Assembly (NCBI RefSeq): GCF_018413605.1
Contig: NZ_JAHCDN010000001.1
Span: 1,674,001-1,738,000, forward strand
Direction of reading: 5' to 3'
Source of the DNA: Variovorax sp. PCZ-1
GTDB lineage: Bacteria; Pseudomonadota; Gammaproteobacteria; Burkholderiales; Burkholderiaceae_C
Length of the DNA stretch: 64,000 nucleotides
This document shows, piece after piece, positions 27,394 through 34,775 of the stretch. The translations under genes and the position numbers were made by a program. Under the pieces are notes generated by a model. The model was not told the DNA's origin, searched no databases, and saw nothing but the letters and a program-made list of their open reading frames with translations. Each line of letters opens with the position of its first letter. Positions within the stretch are counted from its first letter, which is position 1.

Positions 27394-28239
27394 CTATCCT
27401 GCCAGTTGCATTTCAAATCGCTGGAATGCGGTGTAGGCCACGAAATGCTTGTTGACTGCGCGGCCTATCGCACATAGCCCCAGCTGCTGGGCAATGTCGT
27501 AGCCCATTTGCGTGATGCCGCTGCGGGAAATCACAATAGCAATGCCCATTTGGGCTGATTTAATCACCATCTCACTGGTTAGGCGGCCTGTGGTGTAGAA
27601 GACGTAGGGCTCATGCTCCTGGGGCTGCTGCTTGGTGCTGAGGCCTTGCATGGCCATCCAGCCTGCAAGCGTGTCTATTGCGTTATGGCGGCCTACATCT
27701 TCGACGAACATCAGCATTTGAGTGCCTTTAAAGAGCGCGCAGCCATGCACGCTGCCGGCGCTTTTATAGGTGGACTCTTGCTGACGAATCGCTTCTGTGA
27801 TGCCATAGAGCTGGGCTTTTGTGAGCAGTGCAGCGGGGAGCTTGATGTTTTCTATTTCATCCATCAAGCCACCAAACACACTGCCTTGGCCGCAGCCGGT
27901 GGTAACAACTTTTTTGGCGGTGCGCTCTTCGATTTTGTCGATACCTGCATGCGTTTTCACGGCGGCGGAATTGACCTCCCAATCGACAGTGATGGATTCG
28001 ATTTGACTTGCGTTATCCACCAAGCGCTGATTGAGCAGGAAGCCGAGTACGAGCAATTCGGGCTGAGCACCCAGCGTCATCAGTGTGACGAGCTCGCGTT
28101 TATCCACATACACGGTGAGATCGCGCTCAGCAGGGATCTGCATCGTACTCTTCTCACCTTTTTCGTTGATGACCAGCACCTCGCGAGTGAGCGGGGCGCG
28201 GGCTTGAGTAAGTTGGGGCAAGATTGACAGAGTAGCCAT
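27394..28239 (-). CDS. fdhD: Formate dehydrogenase accessory sulfurtransferase FdhD
   Basis: FdhD carries sulfur from a cysteine desulfurase to the molybdenum/bis-MGD cofactor, needed for active formate dehydrogenase. The 281-residue protein has VVTTGCGQGSVFGG, SAGSVHGCALF, EDVGRHNAIDTLAGW and FYTTGRLTSEMVIKSAQMG, all family signatures. The active-site loop reads CGQG, with a single cysteine, where E. coli has CxxC. It is downstream of the formate dehydrogenase genes but separated by a terminator hairpin (28260-28289), so it may also have its own promoter. Confidence 0.94.
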   Translation of the reverse strand: MATLSILPQLTQARAPLTREVLVINEKGEKSTMQIPAERDLTVYVDKRELVTLMTLGAQPELLVLGFLLNQRLVDNASQIESITVDWEVNSAAVKTHAGIDKIEERTAKKVVTTGCGQGSVFGGLMDEIENIKLPAALLTKAQLYGITEAIRQQESTYKSAGSVHGCALFKGTQMLMFVEDVGRHNAIDTLAGWMAMQGLSTKQQPQEHEPYVFYTTGRLTSEMVIKSAQMGIAIVISRSGITQMGYDIAQQLGLCAIGRAVNKHFVAYTAFQRFEMQLAG

Positions 28240-28259
28240 AGATGAAGTGTAGCGAGCAT

Positions 28260-28289
28260 AAAAAACGGCGCTTTGGAAGCGCCGTTTTT
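28260..28289. terminator. Bidirectional-type terminator hairpin after the formate dehydrogenase genes
   Basis: AAAAACGGCGCTT-TGG-AAGCGCCGTTTTT is a perfect GC-rich stem flanked by A and T runs. It lies between the 124-residue gene and fdhD, both leftward, and should reduce read-through into fdhD. Confidence 0.85.
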
Positions 28290-28306
28290 CGCAGTTGCCG
28301 AGATTT

Positions 28307-28681
28307 TTATTTTTTCACTGGTGCTGCTGGTGCAGCAGGTTTAGCTGGCGCTGCTGTTGCCACAGCCGGCGCAGCAGGTGCAGTTGCGGCTGGTGCTGCT
28401 GGAGCAGGCCAAACAAATGCACCAGGATCTGCGCAAGCGCCGGTGTCAGTTGCCGGCTTAATTTCTTTACCTGCAGCTTTGGCAGTTTTGAAGTAGTGGG
28501 CTGCAGTGCGATCCATGGATTTACACAATTGATAGTTCGCAAGCTTGTTGCCATGCGCCGTTTTGGCAGCTGCCTCGGCTGCTTTGGCCTTGGCTTCGTC
28601 GGTAAGCACTGGCGTTGGCAATTTAGCAAATGCAGCTGTGGTCAGTAATGCTGCTGCACAAATAATGAGTTGTTTTTTCAT
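28307..28681 (-). CDS. Small exported Ala/Pro-rich protein of the formate dehydrogenase cluster
   Basis: 124 residues with a signal peptide (MKKQLIICAAALLTTAAFA), a short middle part with two cysteines (NYQLCKSMDRTAAHYF and DTGACADPGAF) and a low-complexity Ala/Pro tail. A clear AGGAAA ribosome-binding site precedes the start. Not recognised as a known domain. It lies directly after the cytochrome b subunit gene and before the terminator, so it is the last gene of the operon and probably periplasmic. Confidence 0.8.
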   Translation of the reverse strand: MKKQLIICAAALLTTAAFAKLPTPVLTDEAKAKAAEAAAKTAHGNKLANYQLCKSMDRTAAHYFKTAKAAGKEIKPATDTGACADPGAFVWPAPAAPAATAPAAPAVATAAPAKPAAPAAPVKK

Positions 28682-28707
28682 GGGTTTTGTTTCCTCGAGA
28701 ATCAGGC

Positions 28708-29916
28708 TTATACGGCAGCCACGGGCGCAGCATTGTTTGCCACTGGGGTACGCTGCGCTGGAATCTTGCCGGCTGCGATATCCTCAGCCCAGAGCGCATG
28801 ATGCTCTTTCGCCCAGGTTTCGTCCACATAGCCTGTTTTCATGGCCTTGTAAGCGCCCTTCATGCCAATCGTACCCATGTAGATGTGGCCTAGGAACACG
28901 GCCATCATCAATACAGCGGCTGCAGCGTGGATCATGTGAGAGATCTGCATCGTCTCACGGTAATACATCAAACCCGGGATGAGCTTATCCAGCACCAAAC
29001 CAGAGCCCACAACAATCAAGCCAAGTAAAAATACACCACCCCAGAAGACCACTTTCTCTCCCGCGTTAAAGCGGTGCGAAGGAACTTCTTCGCCACTGAA
29101 AAGACCACCGCCCTTGAGAATCCATTTCATATCGTCTTTGCTGGGCAAGTTATCGCGCATGAAGGTGAAGATCACCACCACGAGGGACACAGCAAACAGC
29201 GGGCCAACGAAGTTGTGTAGATTTTTCAGTGCGTAGGCGAGCCAACCGAACAGTGAGCCACCGATGATGGGCAAGAGGAAGAATTTACCGAAAGCCATGA
29301 TGAGGCCAGAGATGGCCAAGCAAACAAATGCAATCGCATTCGTCCAATGCGCAGCACGCTCAAAGTAAGTGAAACGCTCGATCTTTTTGCCGGTTTCTTC
29401 GCCATGTAAACCGATGCTGCCTTTCTTCCAATAGAAAAGTGCCAACGCCAGTAAAGCAATCACAATCAGTGAACCACCATAGGGAAGGATCCAGTTGTTG
29501 CGCACTTGCCGCCAAGCTTCCCCAGCATTGGTCAGCTTGGTGCCTGGGTATTGCACAAACTTTTGAATCATGTTGCCGGCTTCAGGTGCTTGCGCATAAG
29601 GCAGTGTGGTCACGCCCGTTGCGCCCTGCCCCACTTGCCGCCACACGGGGGCATTGTTGCCAGGTTGCACCTTATTGCGTTCAGCATTGCTCTGCTTGGC
29701 GTAATTAGGATCCTGAGAAGCATCAGGCTGCACATCAAAAATATTTTGGCTTTTGATGCCGCCTGCAGCAGGAGGCGCGGGATCGGCAGGTGCCACTGAA
29801 GGTGCGGTTTGCTCTGCTGGTTTCACAGGCTCAACTTGCAACTTTTGCGCCCAAGCGTTCCCAGCCAAGCACACCACAGTCGCTATCGAAAGAATAGCAC
29901 GTTGCGCATATTTCAT
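28708..29916 (-). CDS. Formate dehydrogenase gamma subunit (cytochrome b556-type)
   Basis: About 402 residues. This subunit anchors the enzyme in the inner membrane, binds heme b and passes electrons to quinone. It has a signal-like N-terminus (SIATVVCLAGNAWAQ), a periplasmic Pro/Ala-rich stretch of about 130 residues, then four membrane helices in a cytochrome b561-like domain: FTYFERAAHWTNAIAF (heme histidine), NLHNFVGPLF, SHMIHAAAAVLMM and FLGHIYMGTIGMKGAYKAM. The start at 29916 (MKYAQRAILS) is preferred because the longer reading lacks a signal peptide start; its first 12 codons lie in an antisense family A repeat. Confidence 0.92.
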   Translation of the reverse strand: MKYAQRAILSIATVVCLAGNAWAQKLQVEPVKPAEQTAPSVAPADPAPPAAGGIKSQNIFDVQPDASQDPNYAKQSNAERNKVQPGNNAPVWRQVGQGATGVTTLPYAQAPEAGNMIQKFVQYPGTKLTNAGEAWRQVRNNWILPYGGSLIVIALLALALFYWKKGSIGLHGEETGKKIERFTYFERAAHWTNAIAFVCLAISGLIMAFGKFFLLPIIGGSLFGWLAYALKNLHNFVGPLFAVSLVVVIFTFMRDNLPSKDDMKWILKGGGLFSGEEVPSHRFNAGEKVVFWGGVFLLGLIVVGSGLVLDKLIPGLMYYRETMQISHMIHAAAAVLMMAVFLGHIYMGTIGMKGAYKAMKTGYVDETWAKEHHALWAEDIAAGKIPAQRTPVANNAAPVAAV

Positions 29917-29925
29917 GCCGACAAT
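29880..29925 (+). repeat. Family A interspersed repeat over the start of the formate dehydrogenase gamma gene
   Basis: Plus-strand reading: TCGCTATCGAAAGAATAGCA, CGTTGCGCATATTTCATGCC. Only the 5' two thirds remain. Antisense to the gene, it supplies the ATG and the codons for MKYAQRAILSIA, in the same frame as the other antisense copies. Confidence 0.6.
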
Positions 29926-29929
29926 CCCT

Positions 29930-30151
29930 TCAATTGGTCTTGGAATAGTCGTTCTGACCATTCTGGGCACGCACTTTCAATGCGCTCTCCCAACTGGCCT
30001 TATCGCCCTGCTTCCAATTGCCTTCTGCATAGGCTTTGCCTGTGCCGGTGTAAGGTGCAGAATCGCCTTTCACGCCACCGGCGCTTTGCGGCTTTTCTGT
30101 GCAAGCTGAAGCCAGAAACACAATCGCAGTTGCTAACAGTATTTTTTTCAT
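29930..30151 (-). CDS. Small lipoprotein of the formate dehydrogenase cluster
   Basis: 73 residues with a lipoprotein signal peptide (MKKILLATAIVFLASAC; lipobox LASAC). The mature part is polar (KAYAEGNWKQGDKASWESAL). It lies between the beta and gamma subunit genes of formate dehydrogenase on the same strand, ending 13 bp before the gamma start. Function unknown; position suggests a role in enzyme assembly or attachment on the periplasmic side. Confidence 0.85.
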   Translation of the reverse strand: MKKILLATAIVFLASACTEKPQSAGGVKGDSAPYTGTGKAYAEGNWKQGDKASWESALKVRAQNGQNDYSKTN

Positions 30152-30166
30152 GACATGCTTCTCGCT

Positions 30167-30799
30167 TTAGCTTTTAGCTGGCGCTTGTTGTTCTTTCGGC
30201 GGCTGACCAGCTTGCTGAGAGCCATAAGCCGTGCCCCAACCCCACACTTCTGCGCCTTTGCCGCGCTTGAGCACACGATTGCGGAAGATATCGGCAATCA
30301 CATCGCCATCACCGCCAAGGAGCGCCTTGGTGGAGCACATCTCAGCGCAGGCTGGCAGCTTGCCTTCAGCCAAGCGATTGCGGCCATATTTTTCAAATTC
30401 TGCCTGAGAGCCATTGGCTTCAGGGCCACCAGCGCAGAAGGTGCATTTATCCATCTTGCCGCGCACGCCAAATGTACCGGCAGTCGGGAACTGTGGTGCG
30501 CCGAATGGGCAAGCGTATGAGCAGTAGCCGCAGCCGATGCACACATCTTTATCGTGCAAGACCACGCCTTCATCGGTGCGGTAAAAGCAGTTCACAGGGC
30601 AGACCGCCATGCAAGGCGCATCGGAGCAATGCATGCACGCCACCGAGATGGAGCGCTCGCCGGGCACGCCATCATTGAGCGTGATCACGCGGCGGCGATT
30701 CACACCCCAAGGAACTTCGTGCTCGTTTTTGCAAGCCGTCACGCAGCCATTGCACTCGATACAGCGCTCGGCATCACAAATAAACTTCATCCGTGCCAT
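30167..30799 (-). CDS. Formate dehydrogenase beta (iron-sulfur) subunit
   Basis: 210 residues. The protein relays electrons from the catalytic subunit to cytochrome b. Cysteine groups for four 4Fe-4S clusters can be seen: CIECNGCVTACKNEH, CMHCSDAPCMAVCP, CIGCGYCSYACPFG and CTFCAGG. There is no C-terminal membrane helix, unlike FdnH of E. coli, so it is of the shorter FDH3 type held by the gamma subunit. The ATG at 30799 has an AAGGAGA site; an upstream in-frame start at 30832 lies close to the alpha gene end and is less likely. Confidence 0.94.
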   Translation of the reverse strand: MARMKFICDAERCIECNGCVTACKNEHEVPWGVNRRRVITLNDGVPGERSISVACMHCSDAPCMAVCPVNCFYRTDEGVVLHDKDVCIGCGYCSYACPFGAPQFPTAGTFGVRGKMDKCTFCAGGPEANGSQAEFEKYGRNRLAEGKLPACAEMCSTKALLGGDGDVIADIFRNRVLKRGKGAEVWGWGTAYGSQQAGQPPKEQQAPAKS

Positions 30800-30810
30800 A
30801 GTGATTCTCC

Positions 30811-33774
30811 TTACGCTTTCTCGACGTTGCAAACCGTCGTTTTAGTTTCTTGCATCATCGTGACGATGTCGTAGCCGTATGTTGTGCCGGTGTTCACAGC
30901 TTCACCTCGCACAATCGGCGCTGCACCTTTTGGATAGTGCGCCAGCATATCGACACCCTGCCAACGGCCTGAAAAGTGGAAGGGCATGAAGGTGGTATCA
31001 GGCGCAACGCGCTCTGTGACCATCGCCTGCACATTCATACGGCCACCTGTTGGTGTGGTCACCCAAACACGATCACCATTTTTAATGCTGCGCTCGGCTG
31101 CTGCTTTGGGATTGATCTCAATGAAGGATTCTTGCTGCAACTCAGCCAGCCATGGATTGGCGCGAGTTTCTTCGCCACCGCCTTCGTACTCCACCAAGCG
31201 GCCCGAAGTCATCACCAGCGGGAATTTCTCGTGAACCTTCTTCGCGATGTTTTCCTGCTGGATGGATTTGTAGAGCGTGGGCAAACGCCAGAGCGTTTTG
31301 CGGTCGTCATGCGTGGGGTACTTCGCCATGAGATCTGGCCGGTTGCCGTACAGCGGCTCGCGGTGAATTGGCACAGCATCAGGGAAGTTCCACACCACGG
31401 CGCGCGCTTTTGCATTGCCAAACGGATGGCAGCCATGATTTTTCATCGCGACGCGGATGATGCCGCCCGATGGGTCATTCTTCCAGTTTTTGCCTTCTGC
31501 TGCTTTCTTCTCAGCTTCGGAGAGTTCATCCCACCAGCCGAGCTTTTTGAGCAAGAGGTGGTCAAACTCTGGGTAGCCTGTGGTGATGTCTGCACCTTTG
31601 GAGTGCGAACCATCTTCGGCCAGCAGATTCACGCCTTCGCGCTCCACGCCGAAGTTGGCGCGGAAATTGCCGCCGCCATCCATGACATGTTTGTTGGTGT
31701 CATACAAATTCGGTGAGCCGGGGTGCTTGAGCTCGGGCGTGCCGTAGCATGGCCATGGCAGACCGAAGTAATCGCCGCTCAGGTCGTAGCCAGTTTCTTT
31801 GTCTTTGCCGCCTTTAGATTTGAGCGTTTTCACGTCAAATTTATCCATGTTGCGCATGTGCGCTTTGAGGCGCTCTGGGCTTTGGCCGGTGTAGCCGATC
31901 GTCCAGACAGATTTATTGATCTCGCGCAAGATGTCTTCTGGCATGGGCTCATCCATGCCCTTGACCTTTTGCATTTTGTAGTTCTTCACCAGCTCTTTAT
32001 CGAAGCCAAGCTTCTGCGCCAGCTGATACATGATCATGTGATCCGAGCGACTTTCCCACAGCGGCTCAATCACTTTTTCGCGCCATTGGATTGAGCGGTT
32101 CGATGCGGTGCATGAACCACTGGTTTCAAACTGAGTGGCTGCGGGCAACAGATAGACAGCACGATTCGGATTCAAATCTTCCGCTTTCCCGGGCATCGCT
32201 GCCATGGCTGCCGTGGCCGATGGATAGGGATCAACCACGACCATCAAATCGAGCTTGTCCATCGCGCGCTTCATCTCGAGGCCACGTGTTTGCGAATTCG
32301 GTGCATGCCCCCAGAAGAACATACCGCGCACATTGCTGTCTTGATCGACGAGTTCGTTTTTCTCAAGGATCGCATCAATCCAGCGAGAAACGGTCGTGCC
32401 CGATTTAGTCATCATCGCGGGCGAGGCGTATTGCTTTTTGATCCACTCGAAATCCACACCCCAAGTGTTGGCGAAATGCTTCCATGAGCCTTCCACCAAG
32501 CCATAGTAGCCGGGCAGTGAATCAGGATTGGGGCCCACATCGGTTGCGCCCTGCACGTTGTCGTGGCCACGGAAGATGTTTGCGCCGCCGCCGCTCACGC
32601 CGATATTGCCAAGCGCGAGCTGCAAGATGCAGGAGGCACGCACGATGGCATTGCCGATGGTGTGCTGGGTTTGACCCATGCACCACACGATCGTGCCGGG
32701 GCGATGCTCGTTGAGCATTTTGGCCACTTTGAAGACTTGCGCCTCTGGCACGCCGCAGGCTTCTTCCACCTTATCGGGTGTCCACTTGGCCAGCACTTCT
32801 TCTTTGATCTTTTCCATGCCATAGACACGGTCATTGATGTATTTCTTGTCTTCCCAGCCGTTTTTAAAGACATGGTGCAAGATGCCAAACAAGAAGGCGA
32901 TGTCTGAGCCGGAGCGGATGCGGACAAACTCATCCGCCTTGGCTGCCGTGCGCGTGAAGCGTGGATCGACCACGATCATCTTCGTACCCGTCTCTTTGGC
33001 ATGCAGCATGTGCAGCAAGCTCACGGGGTGGGCTTCCGCAGCATTCGAGCCGATGTACAACGCCAACTTGCTGTTTTGCATGTCGTTGTACGAATTGGTC
33101 ATCGCGCCGTAGCCCCAAGTGTTGGCAACGCCAGCCACGGTAGTGGAGTGGCAGATACGGGCTTGGTGATCGCAATTGTTCGTGCCGAAGAAGCTCACCC
33201 ATTTGCGAAGCAAATAAGCTTGCTCGTTGTTGTGTTTCGATGAACCAACGAAGAAAAGTGAATCGGGGCCGCTGGCTTTTTTCAGCTCAAGCATCTTGGC
33301 GCTGATTTCATTCAAGGCCGTATCCCAGCTGATGCGCTCGTATTTGCCATTGACCAGCTTCATCGGATAGCGAAGGCGGAATTCGCCGTGGCCGTGTTCG
33401 CGGATGGCTGCGCCTTTAGCGCAATGCGCGCCGAGGTTGATCGGGGAATCGAACACAGGCTCTTGACGCGTCCACACGCCGTTTTCCACCACAGCATCAA
33501 TCGCGCAGCCTACGGAGCAGTGTGTGCAGATCGTGCGCTTGACTTCGATCTTGCCGCTGCCATCTATTGAGCCACCTGGCGCTGCCTTGGCTTTTTTCAC
33601 CAAAGTGAGCTGGGATGCAGCGATGCCTACACCAACGCCCAGACCAGAGCGGCGTAGGAAGGCGCGGCGATCGACTGTCGGAATGGCTTGCGAGAGCCCG
33701 CGAGAGAGGTTGTGCACGAATGGTGAACGCCCAGCGCTCTGCCCCACCGATGAGGATTTTTTAGTCAACAACAT
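30811..33774 (-). CDS. Formate dehydrogenase alpha (catalytic) subunit, Tat-exported
   Basis: 987 residues; oxidises formate to CO2 at a molybdenum or tungsten bis-MGD centre. The N-terminus has a twin-arginine motif (DRRAFLRRSGLGVGVGIAAS), so it is exported folded to the periplasm. A 4Fe-4S site follows (CTHCSVGCAIDAVVENG and GAHCAKGAA). The metal ligand lies in CDHQARICHSTTVAGV and is a normal cysteine codon, not selenocysteine. The molydopterin-binding C-terminal domain is present (TSGRLVEYEGGGEETRANPW). It follows the small Tat protein and precedes the beta subunit; the TorD-like and FdhD proteins encoded nearby should mature it. Confidence 0.96.
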   Translation of the reverse strand: MLLTKKSSSVGQSAGRSPFVHNLSRGLSQAIPTVDRRAFLRRSGLGVGVGIAASQLTLVKKAKAAPGGSIDGSGKIEVKRTICTHCSVGCAIDAVVENGVWTRQEPVFDSPINLGAHCAKGAAIREHGHGEFRLRYPMKLVNGKYERISWDTALNEISAKMLELKKASGPDSLFFVGSSKHNNEQAYLLRKWVSFFGTNNCDHQARICHSTTVAGVANTWGYGAMTNSYNDMQNSKLALYIGSNAAEAHPVSLLHMLHAKETGTKMIVVDPRFTRTAAKADEFVRIRSGSDIAFLFGILHHVFKNGWEDKKYINDRVYGMEKIKEEVLAKWTPDKVEEACGVPEAQVFKVAKMLNEHRPGTIVWCMGQTQHTIGNAIVRASCILQLALGNIGVSGGGANIFRGHDNVQGATDVGPNPDSLPGYYGLVEGSWKHFANTWGVDFEWIKKQYASPAMMTKSGTTVSRWIDAILEKNELVDQDSNVRGMFFWGHAPNSQTRGLEMKRAMDKLDLMVVVDPYPSATAAMAAMPGKAEDLNPNRAVYLLPAATQFETSGSCTASNRSIQWREKVIEPLWESRSDHMIMYQLAQKLGFDKELVKNYKMQKVKGMDEPMPEDILREINKSVWTIGYTGQSPERLKAHMRNMDKFDVKTLKSKGGKDKETGYDLSGDYFGLPWPCYGTPELKHPGSPNLYDTNKHVMDGGGNFRANFGVEREGVNLLAEDGSHSKGADITTGYPEFDHLLLKKLGWWDELSEAEKKAAEGKNWKNDPSGGIIRVAMKNHGCHPFGNAKARAVVWNFPDAVPIHREPLYGNRPDLMAKYPTHDDRKTLWRLPTLYKSIQQENIAKKVHEKFPLVMTSGRLVEYEGGGEETRANPWLAELQQESFIEINPKAAAERSIKNGDRVWVTTPTGGRMNVQAMVTERVAPDTTFMPFHFSGRWQGVDMLAHYPKGAAPIVRGEAVNTGTTYGYDIVTMMQETKTTVCNVEKA

Positions 33775-33797
33775 AGGATGCTCCGAGTAAGGAGGGA

Positions 33798-34004
33798 TTA
33801 AATCAGGGTGGTGCTGTAGTACTGCTTCACATGCGCTGTGAGGCTGTAGCCACCGCCCTTTTCTGGGGCGGGTTTGAGAGTTTCCTGCGCGGCCTCCTGC
33901 GGCGCAACTTTTGGCAATGCGACGACAGCAGCTGCAGCGGTGCCAGCAATAGCAGCTCCAAAAAGCATTCCGCGCCGCGAGGGTGTTTTCACTTCTTGAT
34001 CCAT
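33798..34004 (-). CDS. Small Tat-signal protein of formate dehydrogenase clusters
   Basis: 68 residues with a twin-arginine-like signal (TPSRRGMLFGAAIAG) and the end GGGYSLTAHVKQYYSTTLI. A family of such short proteins lies just upstream of formate dehydrogenase alpha genes in many proteobacteria. The ATG at 34004 has a GGAG site 6 bp upstream; the longer reading would need a TTG. It may act as an assembly factor or an additional small subunit; this is inferred from position. Confidence 0.85.
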   Translation of the reverse strand: MDQEVKTPSRRGMLFGAAIAGTAAAAVVALPKVAPQEAAQETLKPAPEKGGGYSLTAHVKQYYSTTLI

Positions 34005-34169
34005 GGGTGTCTCCAAATGGATAACGGCAAATATGTGCCAGCTTTGTTTTCTATAGCAACTATAGACTCATCTTGAGCCATTTGCAATGCAATGCCCCTC
34101 AATTTGCAGTGGGAGCGACTAGGGATTTCACTAGGGCACGATTTCATCGCGCGCTAGCCTACGCTGAGC

Positions 34170-34775
34170 TTACGCCAGCATATCAAAGCCCTGCATTTCA
34201 ATGCTGATGAAAGCGCGCATGAAGCCTGCAAGCCTAGCGTAGAACACAGCACGATGATGCGCTTGCAGGGCATCGCACATCTGAGCTGCCCAAGGCTGCA
34301 CATGCTCTGCAAAAAACTCTTTTTGATTTGTGAGGTTGGACACGCTCACATCTTCACCCGCGATCAGAAAACGCATCACCTCGCAGCAATACGCGAAATG
34401 ATCTTCCGTCTCGGGCATGGCTTCATCGCGCTCGATTCCCAGTTTGGTGAGCGCTGTGCGCAAGCGCACGAGAGGTTTTTCATTCAAGAAGCCGCTCAGG
34501 TAATGAGAACCAAACAAATACACCTCGGGCTTGCCCACGCCACCGAAGAGTTGCGCGTGTTCGCTGGCGATTTGCTGATCTGAAAGCTCACGGCTAGATG
34601 CCACCACATCACGCCAACTCTCCTCCAAAAAACCACCCTCTTGAGGTGCTTGGGTCACGGCCACGCGCAATTGCGCGAGCAACTCGGGAGTAGGTGGCGC
34701 GTAAAGAAGCGCGGCGAGCAGGCCGTAGACTTCCGCACGAGCGGTTTCTTCATCGAAAGTTGAAATATTGCTCAT
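34170..34775 (-). CDS. TorD/DmsD-family chaperone for formate dehydrogenase
   Basis: A 201-residue all-helical protein of the TorD family, which binds Tat signal peptides of molybdoenzymes and guards cofactor insertion. Visible: AEVYGLLAALLYAPPTPELL at the start, the YLFGSHYLSGFLNEKPLVRL block, and PETEDHFAYCCEVMRFLI, the D/E...H...LC-like motif. It overlaps the upstream 4Fe-4S gene by 4 bp. The formate dehydrogenase alpha subunit is the obvious client. Confidence 0.9.
   Translation of the reverse strand: MSNISTFDEETARAEVYGLLAALLYAPPTPELLAQLRVAVTQAPQEGGFLEESWRDVVASSRELSDQQIASEHAQLFGGVGKPEVYLFGSHYLSGFLNEKPLVRLRTALTKLGIERDEAMPETEDHFAYCCEVMRFLIAGEDVSVSNLTNQKEFFAEHVQPWAAQMCDALQAHHRAVFYARLAGFMRAFISIEMQGFDMLA

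Noticed and set aside
30811-33774. Selenocysteine codon in the formate dehydrogenase alpha gene
   Set aside because: The metal-ligand position in DHQARICHSTT is a TGC cysteine codon; there is no in-frame TGA.
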